64,000 nucleotides of DNA, taken from NCBI RefSeq assembly GCF_036014215.1, contig NZ_CP107921.1, positions 2,241,501 to 2,305,500 on the forward strand. The letters are read 5' to 3'. Made by a program: the position numbers and the translations under genes. How positions within the stretch are numbered: the stretch's first letter is position 1; each line of letters starts with the position of its first letter. The stretch comes from Streptomyces sp. NBC_00440 (GTDB taxonomy: Bacteria; Actinomycetota; Actinomycetes; Streptomycetales; Streptomycetaceae). Below the pieces are notes generated by a model. It was given only the letters and a program-made list of their open reading frames with translations, had not been told where the DNA came from and made no database searches. This document shows positions 17,308 to 24,760 of the stretch, piece after piece.

Positions 17308-17396
17308 GAGTATCCCCGCAGGCGCGGGGTCAACGTGGAGCCGCTGGTGGTCCCAAGCGTCCCATGCGGTCCATCCCCGCAGGCGCGGGATCGACG
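17308..17396. CRISPR. two-repeat type I-E CRISPR relic
   Basis: Two 28-nt repeats (17308-17335 and 17369-17396) share ATCCCCGCAGGCGCGGG and a variable tail. They are exactly 61 bp apart and leave one 33-nt spacer. The CCCCGC-AGGC-GCGGGG palindrome and the 61-bp period are typical of type I-E arrays. The repeats differ at five to seven positions, so they look decayed. No cas gene is in the window. Confidence 0.68.
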
Positions 17397-17694
17397 GTGA
17401 GCGGCTCGTTCACGCTCTGTATAGGCGGCGTCCGGCCGCAGCGACGGCCCTTCCTTTTCAGCCGCGTTGCCCGGACGTTCGCGCCTGGGCCAAAGCACGC
17501 CGCAGCGTCTGCCAGTGCTGCGCACGCGGCATCGACGGCCGCTGCGGACCCCGACGCTGTGACGAGCTGCCGACACGCTGCGCGAGGAGAAAAGCCCGGT
17601 CAGGCGTCATAACCGACCTTCGCCCGCCTCGTTTCCCCTATGGATGCCAGCAAGTCCTCGGCATCGATCATCCGGTTGGATTGGAAGTTCACAC

Positions 17695-19029
17695 GTGAGG
17701 CCTCAGGCCACCGACACGCGTCATATCGCCGAGCAGCGCCGGACGGCAGACCATAGCAACACCGGCCACCGCACCCTGACCGCGTCGGCCGCCGTGCACG
17801 CGTCCACCGGCTGCCACCCCGGCCAGTACGGCCGCCTCGGACAGCACGACCGTCCTGCACTGCGGGCCGCCCTCGCCGCCGCAACCGAAGACGCCATCAT
17901 CTACGACCTGGACGGCGTCGGTCGCCAGTACACCGCCCTGTGCGCCGAACTGCCCGATGCCGCCATCCGGTTCGCGATGAAAGCCTGCCCCGTGGGCGAG
18001 GTACTCGACCACCTTGCCCGCCTCGGTTCCGGCTTCGATGCGGCCAGCCCGCAGGAGATCGTCATGGCGCTGCGCACCGGGGCGTCCCCCGAATCGATCC
18101 ACTACGGCAACACCGTCAAGTCCGACCGCAACATCGCCGAGGCCTACCGGCTGGGCGTGCGCGACTTCGCCACCGACAGCGCGGAGGACGTCGCCGCGAT
18201 CGCCGAAAACGCCCCTGAATCGCGGGTGTTCTGCCGGATCGCGACGACCGGCGATGGCGCGTTGTGGGGCCTGAGCCATAAGTTCGGCTGTTCACCCGAG
18301 GATGCCCTGCGGGTGCTCGGTGCAGCCCGGGCCGCCGGGCTGGTGCCCTCTGGTCTGTCTGTGCACGTTGGCTCCCAGCAGATGACAGCCGAGGCCTGGG
18401 GCGAGGCGATCAAGACACTGGCCGCCCTGCTGGACAGGCTCAACCAGCACGGCATCGTTCCGGACCGGGTCAACCTCGGTGGCGGGCTGCCCGCCCTCGG
18501 TGTCCTCGACCGGCGCGGCCGGCCACTGGAACCGCCGATGGACAAGATGTTCACGGTGATCCGCGAAGGCATGGAACGGCTGCGCGCCGTCAACGCGGCT
18601 CCGCTGACCTTTCTGCTGGAGCCCGGCCGCCACCTGGTCGCCGACCACGGCTCGATCCGTGCCCACGTCGCCCGGCTCACCTCCCGCCATCGGCTCGACG
18701 GCACCCGTGAGGACTGGCTCTACCTCAGCTGCGGTAAGTTCAACGGGCTCTACGAGGTGGACCAGTTGCAGTACCGGCTGGAGTTCCCGACCCGCCATGA
18801 CGGGCAGTTCGTCAACGCCGTGGTGGCCGGCCCGACCTGCGACAGCGACGACTCGTACGCACAGGACGGCATAGTGCGGGTCCCGAGCACGACCACGTCC
18901 GGCGACCCTGTCTGGGTCCACTCCTGCGGTGCCTACGCCGCCGCCTACGCCACCCAGGGGTTCAACGGCTTCTCGCCGCTGCCGTACACCTGCGTCGGCG
19001 GCCCGGCTCCGGAAGGAGGCGGCGCATGA
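17695..19029 (+). CDS. type III PLP-dependent decarboxylase (ornithine/DAP decarboxylase-like)
   Basis: A 444-residue alanine-racemase-fold decarboxylase. The PLP-binding Lys lies in RFAMKACP. HVGSQ, the glycine-rich phosphate loop NLGGGLP, EPGR, the CGKFNGLYE segment and the substrate/dimer motif GPTCDSDD are all present. The family decarboxylates ornithine, lysine, diaminopimelate or related diamino acids; the exact substrate cannot be read. A GTG at 17695 is the likely start (an upstream ATG would add 17 residues). It overlaps the GNAT gene by 4 nt. In this cluster it may make a diamine or amine precursor. Confidence 0.85.
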   Translation: MRPQATDTRHIAEQRRTADHSNTGHRTLTASAAVHASTGCHPGQYGRLGQHDRPALRAALAAATEDAIIYDLDGVGRQYTALCAELPDAAIRFAMKACPVGEVLDHLARLGSGFDAASPQEIVMALRTGASPESIHYGNTVKSDRNIAEAYRLGVRDFATDSAEDVAAIAENAPESRVFCRIATTGDGALWGLSHKFGCSPEDALRVLGAARAAGLVPSGLSVHVGSQQMTAEAWGEAIKTLAALLDRLNQHGIVPDRVNLGGGLPALGVLDRRGRPLEPPMDKMFTVIREGMERLRAVNAAPLTFLLEPGRHLVADHGSIRAHVARLTSRHRLDGTREDWLYLSCGKFNGLYEVDQLQYRLEFPTRHDGQFVNAVVAGPTCDSDDSYAQDGIVRVPSTTTSGDPVWVHSCGAYAAAYATQGFNGFSPLPYTCVGGPAPEGGGA

Positions 19030-19673
19030 CCGACACCCGAATCCGGCTGCTCCAGGAGGGCGACTGGAACGAGTTGGTGACGTTGGAGGAACGCGCCTAC
19101 GTGGCGAGCGGCCTGTCCGAGGGAGAGGCGGCTCTGCGCTCCCGGCACCGTGCCTCCCCCTCGACCTGCTTCGTGTTGGAGCACGCGGGCCGCTTCGGTG
19201 GCTACCTGCTCGCACTGCCGTACCCGCTCTTCCGCTGCCCCGACCTGAGCCTGACCGAGGAAGGCGCAGTACAGGGGAGCAACCTGCACCTCCACGACCT
19301 GGTGATCGCCGAGCCCGCACGCGGTCGGGGCCTGGCTCACCGGATACAACAGCACTTGGAGGAGACCGGACGGGCGGCTTCCTACCAGACACTCTCCCTG
19401 GTCGCAGTGCACGGCTCGCAAGTGCTGTGGACCAGGCTGGGCTACCGCGCCAGGCCCGGGATCGGGCTCCCCGAGAGTTACGGCGCCGAGGCTGTCTACA
19501 TGGTGAAGCCCCTGGAAATCGCTGTCACGCGCCGACTCCCGGGTCCTCTTCCAGAGGCGAAGCGGGCTGACGCGGATGTTTCCGTCCCGAGCGCGTTCCG
19601 CCGTTCCCGACCGGCCACCGGGGCGCTGTCCTTCCTCTTCGGATTCCCGCACGCCACCGGGGCTTCGGGGTAA
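19026..19673 (+). CDS. GNAT-family N-acetyltransferase
   Basis: A 215-residue acyltransferase. The acetyl-CoA-binding motif (LHDLVIAEPARGRGLAHRIQQHLEE) is at about residues 96-120, with the typical C-terminal strand (QTLSLVAVHGSQVLWTRLGYRA). The ATG overlaps the decarboxylase stop (ATGA), so the two are coupled. The simplest reading is that it acetylates the amine made by the decarboxylase, which is inference. The last 50 residues are Arg/Pro-rich and may not be conserved. Confidence 0.82.
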   Translation: MTDTRIRLLQEGDWNELVTLEERAYVASGLSEGEAALRSRHRASPSTCFVLEHAGRFGGYLLALPYPLFRCPDLSLTEEGAVQGSNLHLHDLVIAEPARGRGLAHRIQQHLEETGRAASYQTLSLVAVHGSQVLWTRLGYRARPGIGLPESYGAEAVYMVKPLEIAVTRRLPGPLPEAKRADADVSVPSAFRRSRPATGALSFLFGFPHATGASG

Positions 19674-19822
19674 CCGTCGCGAACACACTGGGCGCCCCAT
19701 GGGAAACCGGGTGCGCCCGGCCACCTGTCGGTCCGAAGCGGAACTGAGCTGCGGCAGGCCCGGCGCGACTGGGGGGTCATCTGCCGAGCCGTCGGGCCCC
19801 CAGCCGTTGCGTAACTCGCGCC

Positions 19823-21172
19823 TCAATACCGCCAGCGGACCGCCTTGATGACGTCCGCGTCGGTATGCGTCGCGAACAGCTCTGCCTCCGCCCGCCGGAC
19901 GGCAAGCACGGCTTCGTACAGTTCGGCGCCGAGTGCCCGTCGGAGAAGAGCGGACTTCTCGTATGCGTCGGTCGTCTCCGACAGGCTCGCCGGGAGGCGT
20001 TCGACGCTGTCGAGGGCGGCGGGGTCGCCCAGGGTCTCGGGAGGCAGGGACAGGCCGGCGTCGAGACCGGCGAGTCCGGCGGCCAGCACGCCGCCGATCT
20101 CCAGATACGGGTTGGCGGTGGCGTCGAAGCACTTGAACTCCGCGTTGGCCTGCCCGGCGGTGGAGCCGGCGATCAGGCGCAGCGCCGCCTCACGGTTCTC
20201 CAGGCCCCAGCAGCGGTATGCCCCGGCAAAGCGGGAGGGGACCAGGCGCAGGTAGGACGCAACGCTGGGCGCGCCGAGGGCGAGCAGGGCGGGCAACTCG
20301 GCCAGTACGCCCGCGAAGAAGTAGTCGGCGTCGGGGTGCAGCCCGTGGCGGCCAGGGCCGCCGTACCCGAGGTTTCGGCCCTGTCTCCAGAGGCTGAGGT
20401 GCAGGTGGCCGCCGTTGCCGATCTCGCCCTCGGTGAAGACGGGCGCATATGAGACACGCAGACCGTGCCGGGCGGATACGGCCCGGATGGTGTGACGCAC
20501 CAACATCGTGGTGTCGGCTGCCTCCACCGGCCCCTCGGCGGCGACCGAGACCTCGAACTGTCCGGCGGCGTACTCGGGATGGAGCTGCAGCACGTCCAGT
20601 CCTTGCCTGGTGAGGGCGCGCAGCACCTCCCGCAGGTAGTCGGAGTGCTCGATGAAGCGGGTCATCCCGTACCCGGGCCCGACCGTTGCGGGGTCTCCGG
20701 CGGCGTCGGCCACCACCCACTCGATCTCGACCCCGGCTCGCACCGAGAGCCCGCGCCGCTCGACGGCCTCGGTAGCGCGGCGGGCGAAGCCGCGCTGGCA
20801 GCCGGGGTGCGGGGTGCCGTCCTGGGTGTACCGGTCGGCCGGGGCCCAGGCCCAGCCGGGCTGTGCGGCGAGCGGGGTGAGCCGGTCGAGGTCGGGGACG
20901 AGCCGCAGGTCGCCCATCGGGCCGGTACTCGAAGGCGTGGTGGTGAAGGAGTCGTCCACCAGGGAGACATCGAAGCAGGGCAGAGCGCCGACACCGTACT
21001 GGGCGGCGTGTTCGAGTTGGGCGAGCGGGACGGATTTCACCCGGGTGAGCCCGGCGTTGTCGACCCAGCCGAACACCACCCCGTCGAGTCCGTCGGCAGT
21101 GAGCTGGGCTTCGACTGTCCGGGCCTGGGCGGCCCGTTCAGCCCCGGAGCGTGTGGTGGCCATGCCGCCCAT
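19823..21172 (-). CDS. glutamine-synthetase-family ligase (GlnA3/GlnA4/GlnT-like)
   Basis: A 449-residue protein with both GS domains. It has EIEWVVAD (metal/ATP Glu) at about 150, GNGGHLHLSLW (the GS NGxGxHxHxS-type motif), RLVPSRFAGAYRCWGLENREAALRL and EFKCFDATANPYL. Group members of this kind ligate glutamate to amines such as polyamines or ethanolamine rather than to ammonia. The neighbouring decarboxylase makes an amine substrate plausible. An alternative start three codons in (MATTRS) is equally possible. It is transcribed toward the GNAT gene (convergent). Confidence 0.82.
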   Translation of the reverse strand: MGGMATTRSGAERAAQARTVEAQLTADGLDGVVFGWVDNAGLTRVKSVPLAQLEHAAQYGVGALPCFDVSLVDDSFTTTPSSTGPMGDLRLVPDLDRLTPLAAQPGWAWAPADRYTQDGTPHPGCQRGFARRATEAVERRGLSVRAGVEIEWVVADAAGDPATVGPGYGMTRFIEHSDYLREVLRALTRQGLDVLQLHPEYAAGQFEVSVAAEGPVEAADTTMLVRHTIRAVSARHGLRVSYAPVFTEGEIGNGGHLHLSLWRQGRNLGYGGPGRHGLHPDADYFFAGVLAELPALLALGAPSVASYLRLVPSRFAGAYRCWGLENREAALRLIAGSTAGQANAEFKCFDATANPYLEIGGVLAAGLAGLDAGLSLPPETLGDPAALDSVERLPASLSETTDAYEKSALLRRALGAELYEAVLAVRRAEAELFATHTDADVIKAVRWRY

Positions 21173-21391
21173 GCTGGTGCTCGCGGCAGCGGGTGCACCA
21201 GGAATTGCTGCGAGTTCACTCGTCCGTGAATGGACGGAGCAGGGAAACGCGGGACAGGACGACGGACAACAACCCGTGGAACACGAAGCCTTTATTGGAC
21301 CCGGGTGTTCGCGTTCAGGTTACCGACGCTCATGTCGTGCGGGAACGACGGGTTCGACAACCCGCCGAGGCATCTCGGTTCTGTGCGTCGG

Positions 21392-22426
21392 TCAGGCGTG
21401 CCGGAGGCAGAGGGTTCCCCACTGGAAGCCTGCACCGATCCCGGACAGCACGTAGGTGTCTCCCGGGAGGAGGGAGCCCTCGGTGACGGTGGTGTGCAGT
21501 GCGGTGAACAGGCCGGCTGATCCGGTGTTGCCCAGCCGGTCGATGGTGATGGGCGCACGCTCACGGGGAACGCCCAGGGCGGCCATGGCCTCCGTAAGGA
21601 TGTTCAAGTTGGCCTGGTGCAGGAAGAAGTGGCGGACCTGGTCGATCGGCACTCCGGCGCAGTCGGCGGCGCTGGTGATGCTCTCGGGCAGGCGTGTGGT
21701 CGCAGCGTTCCAGACGGCGCGACCGTCCATGGACAGGTAGTGCTCTCCGGCGGCGACGGTGGCGGCGCTGGCGGGCAGCCGGGAGCCTCCGGCAGGGATC
21801 TGGACATCGTAGGAAAGCCGGGAGCCCAAGTTGTAGGAGAGCAGGCCCGCTCCAGGGGTGTCGGTACGGGTGAGGACCACGGCTGCCGCGGCGTCGCCGA
21901 AGAAGACACCAGTGGTGCGGTCGGTGGGATCGGTGATCCTGGAAGCGCAGTCGGCCGCGAGGAGCAGGATGGTGGTGATGGAGGGGTTCTGCAGGAGGTG
22001 GGCGGCGATCAGTATGGCCTGGATTCCGGAGGCGCAGGCGGCTTGGGTGACGTCCAGGGACAGAGCCCGGTGGGCGCCGAGGGCGTCTTTGACGATCAGC
22101 GCGGTCGACAGGAGCGGCTGGTCCCAGGTGTAAGTGGCGACGATGACCGCGTCCAGTTGCGCAGGCTCGATGCCGGCGGCTTCCAGAGCCGGGTGGGCGG
22201 CGGCGACGCACATGTCGGAGGTCGCCAGACGCGGATCCAGACGGCGGCGTTCGCGGATACCGGTACGACTGGCGATCCACTCGTCGCTGGTGTCCAGGGT
22301 GCGGGTGAGCTCCTGATTGCTGACGACCGTCGGTGGCAAGTGCATCCCGGTTCCGGTGATGGCGAACGGCACGGACAGGCCGACACCGGTCTGGTGGAAC
22401 AGGGTCTGGTCCAGGGCGACGGTCAC
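21392..22426 (-). CDS. 3-oxoacyl-ACP synthase III (KAS III, FabH-like)
   Basis: A 344-residue thiolase-fold enzyme with a complete KAS III triad: Cys in TQAACASG, His in FLHQANLN and Asn in LGNTGSAG. The substrate-loop region ITGTGMHLPPTVVSNQEL...WIASRTGIRERRR is FabH-like. Such enzymes in secondary metabolism start acyl chains or transfer acyl groups. The GTG at 22426 is preferred because GGAGGG lies seven bases upstream; an upstream ATG would add 19 codons but has no spaced ribosome-binding site. No acyl carrier protein gene is adjacent. It may supply the acyl cap for the peptide. Confidence 0.88.
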   Translation of the reverse strand: MTVALDQTLFHQTGVGLSVPFAITGTGMHLPPTVVSNQELTRTLDTSDEWIASRTGIRERRRLDPRLATSDMCVAAAHPALEAAGIEPAQLDAVIVATYTWDQPLLSTALIVKDALGAHRALSLDVTQAACASGIQAILIAAHLLQNPSITTILLLAADCASRITDPTDRTTGVFFGDAAAAVVLTRTDTPGAGLLSYNLGSRLSYDVQIPAGGSRLPASAATVAAGEHYLSMDGRAVWNAATTRLPESITSAADCAGVPIDQVRHFFLHQANLNILTEAMAALGVPRERAPITIDRLGNTGSAGLFTALHTTVTEGSLLPGDTYVLSGIGAGFQWGTLCLRHA

Positions 22427-22728
22427 TCCGCGGCCCTCCGTTCGGGCGCGTTCGGTGCCCCTCGAAGAATTCCCATATTCCATTCCTTTCAATAAAGGTT
22501 CACGAATTCCCACAGTTCACAAATTCCCACACTTCAAAGCCCTGTCGCATTACAACGCCGTCGCATCATCTCACGGAAATCTGACCTGAAGTTCGCTTTA
22601 ATCAATGAGGGTGATAAAAGATTCGACCGCTTGACTTCGTATAACCGGAAAGCCTTTGTCGTGCTGTGAGCGCTCAGGGGGCGGATACTGGCGGTGATCG
22701 ATTTTCGAATATCTTTACGGAGGGGTCG
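22427..22728. other. divergent promoter region, AT-richer
   Basis: About 300 bp between KAS III and the hydrolase gene. Less GC-rich than its surroundings, with tandem operator-like repeats (22498-22531). Likely holds promoters for both genes. Confidence 0.55.
22498..22531. promoter_or_regulatory. tandem 17-bp repeats, candidate operator of the cluster
   Basis: gttcacgaattcccaca (22498-22514) and gttcacaaattcccaca (22515-22531) are head-to-tail with one mismatch. A partial third copy, gaattcccata, is at 22467-22477, nearer the KAS III start. Two in-phase direct repeats in a divergent intergenic region suggest a regulator-binding site. Confidence 0.55.
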
Positions 22729-23820
22729 ATGCGACGGGACCGGCGGGACGGACGAGTGGCGGATTCCTTGCTCGCCCTGTTGAGCCGGGACTGGATCGGG
22801 GTGCCCGTCGCGGTGCTGGTAGCCGGAGCGGGCGCGGGGCTGGCCGGGGCGGGGATGGTTTGGGCGACGGCGCTCGGCGCCCTGGCGATGGCTGTCGGTG
22901 TGCTGCTGGCAGTGGGAGCCGTTCGCCACTTGGTCCTGATGGCCCACGAGCGGCGGGACAACCCCCCGCCGGGGCGGCTGGTCGGTGTGGGCGGCCGCCG
23001 GATGCATGTCCTCGCCGAGGGAAAGGCCGGGAACGGGCCGACGGTGGTCTGGATGGCCGGCGGGCACGCCCCCGGTGAGGACTTCCGGGAACTGCACACC
23101 ATGCTGTCGGCCCGAGCCCGGTCGGTGCTGGTAGACCGGTTCGGTTCGGGCTGGAGCGATGTCGGGACCTTCCCGAGAACGACGGCGGGCGAGGCGAAGG
23201 AACTTTGGGCGGCGCTGGAGGGAGCAGGGGAGCAACCACCCTTCGTGCTCGTCGGTCATTCCTTCGGAGGGTTGCTGGTCGCGAACGCGGCGAGGCGTCG
23301 GCCCGATCTGGTGGCCGGTCTCGTGCTGCTCGATCCGACACCCCCAGAGGTTGTCGCCTTCGCACCGCGCAGCCGTCAGCTCGCGCGGATGCGTCGTGGT
23401 CTCCTGCTGACGGCGGTGCGGCAGCTGTTCGGTGCCCACCGCGGCCCGGGGGGCCGGGCGGGTCACAGTTGCGCAGCAGCGTCGGTCTTCGCCGAACTGT
23501 CGCCGTCCGGGCTGGCGAGAGTCGGCTGGGAGACTGTGGTGTACGACGGGGATCTCAGGGATCTGCCTCTGGTACTGGTGATACCCCGAGATCTCATCGG
23601 CGGTGAGGCAGTGTTGGCCGGCGCCCGGGACGCTGCCGAGGCCGAGCGGATCAGCCGCTTCTACCTCCGGACCAGGGTTCGGTATCTGTCGACGTCGACG
23701 TCGTCACGACTGGTGCACACGCCGGAGGGCACGGGACACGACTTTCCGCACGAGGTTCCCTCGTTCGTGGTCGGTGTGGTCGAGGACCTGGTGCGGGAGC
23801 TTCGTACAACCGGCCCCTGA
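22729..23820 (+). CDS. membrane-anchored alpha/beta hydrolase
   Basis: A 363-residue protein. Two N-terminal transmembrane helices (about residues 20-70, VPVAVLVAGAGAGLAGAG and ALGALAMAVGVLLAVGAV) are followed by an alpha/beta-hydrolase domain. It has the nucleophile motif GHSFGG, an oxyanion-side VVWMAGGHAPGEDF and the catalytic His region GTGHDFPHEVPSF. Start ATG 22729 has GGAGGGG upstream; a longer frame exists but is unsupported. Possible roles are an esterase, an amidase or a self-resistance hydrolase acting at the membrane. The substrate is unknown. Confidence 0.82.
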   Translation: MRRDRRDGRVADSLLALLSRDWIGVPVAVLVAGAGAGLAGAGMVWATALGALAMAVGVLLAVGAVRHLVLMAHERRDNPPPGRLVGVGGRRMHVLAEGKAGNGPTVVWMAGGHAPGEDFRELHTMLSARARSVLVDRFGSGWSDVGTFPRTTAGEAKELWAALEGAGEQPPFVLVGHSFGGLLVANAARRRPDLVAGLVLLDPTPPEVVAFAPRSRQLARMRRGLLLTAVRQLFGAHRGPGGRAGHSCAAASVFAELSPSGLARVGWETVVYDGDLRDLPLVLVIPRDLIGGEAVLAGARDAAEAERISRFYLRTRVRYLSTSTSSRLVHTPEGTGHDFPHEVPSFVVGVVEDLVRELRTTGP

Positions 23821-23926
23821 CTCTCGCGCGAAGTCGGTCCCGACCGGCGCCGGCGGGAGGAGAAGCCCAGGCTCATGACGGTGCCGACGTGTGCGCAGCG
23901 GCTGCCGAGAGCAACGGCGGTGCCGA

Positions 23927-24760
23927 TCACCCGGCTCCGCCGGGAACCGTGTCCGGGCGCCCTACCGGTCGTGACGTCCGTTCCTCGGACGGGGTCATGC
24001 CCAGGGACGGCACGGAGGCGAGCAGCATTCGGGTGTAGGGGTGTCGCGGTGTGCGCAGGATCGTCTCGGTGGGGGCGGTCTCGACGATCCGGCCGTGCCT
24101 CATGACTGCCACGACGTCGGAGACGTGGCAGACCGCCGGCAGATTGTGACCGATGAAGAGCACGGACAGTCCGAGCCGTCGCTGAAGTTCGCGGATGGTG
24201 TTGAGGACGGAGGCCTGCACCGAGACGTCGAGCGCCGAGGTGATCTCGTCGGCGATCAGCAGGCCGGGATCGACGGCCAGGGCACGGGCGAGGGAAACCC
24301 GCTGGCGCTGGCCGCCGGACAGCTGCCGCGGCAGGCGGTCGGCGAGCCGTGGGTCCAGGCCGACGAGGCCGAGCAGTTCGGTGACGCGCTCGGCGCGGGC
24401 GGCCCGGTCGAGTCGGCGGAAGACGGTGGCAGCTTCGACGAGCGTCTGGCGGACCGTCATCCGGGGGTCGAGCGCGGTGTCAGGATCCTGGAGGACGACC
24501 TGGACGAGGCAGCCGAGCCGACGCCGTTCGCGGGTGGTACGGGTGTGTACCTCCCTGCCGTCGATCAGGACCCGGCCGCTGTGCACGGGGACGAGGCCGA
24601 CGATCGCGCCGGCCAGGCTGGACTTTCCGGAACCGGACTCGCCCACGAGCCCGAGCGTGGTGCCGGACGGGATCTCCAACGAGACACCCTCCACAGCGGC
24701 GGGGGAGAGGCGGGGACCGGGGTGGCGGACGGTGAGGTCGGTCACCTGAAGGTTGGTCAT
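23927..24760 (-). CDS. oligopeptide/dipeptide ABC transporter ATP-binding protein (OppF/DppF type)
   Basis: A 277-residue ABC ATPase. Walker A is GLVGESGSGKSS, the signature is RQLSGGQRQRVSLARAL, Walker B is PGLLIADEITSALD and the H-loop is LFIGHN. The C-terminus is PRHPYTRMLLASVPSL, the Opp/Dpp hallmark. Its ATG overlaps the stop of the upstream permease-ATPase by 4 nt. It completes the four-gene minus-strand operon that begins with the binding protein at 29209. Confidence 0.92.
   Translation of the reverse strand: MTNLQVTDLTVRHPGPRLSPAAVEGVSLEIPSGTTLGLVGESGSGKSSLAGAIVGLVPVHSGRVLIDGREVHTRTTRERRRLGCLVQVVLQDPDTALDPRMTVRQTLVEAATVFRRLDRAARAERVTELLGLVGLDPRLADRLPRQLSGGQRQRVSLARALAVDPGLLIADEITSALDVSVQASVLNTIRELQRRLGLSVLFIGHNLPAVCHVSDVVAVMRHGRIVETAPTETILRTPRHPYTRMLLASVPSLGMTPSEERTSRPVGRPDTVPGGAG

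Larger units (their letters stand above)
16511..17694. other. scarred non-coding zone
   Basis: About 1.2 kb with no gene I can support. It contains the first copy of a 173-bp repeat (16746-16918), a diverged extension of that repeat to about 17036 and a two-repeat CRISPR relic (17308-17396). Frames over the CRISPR repeats give the usual artefact peptides (PAGAGST). Confidence 0.6.

Noticed and set aside
17118..17576. Minus-strand protein across the CRISPR relic
   Set aside because: The frame is produced by the repeats and by GC bias; it has no start signal or conserved domain.
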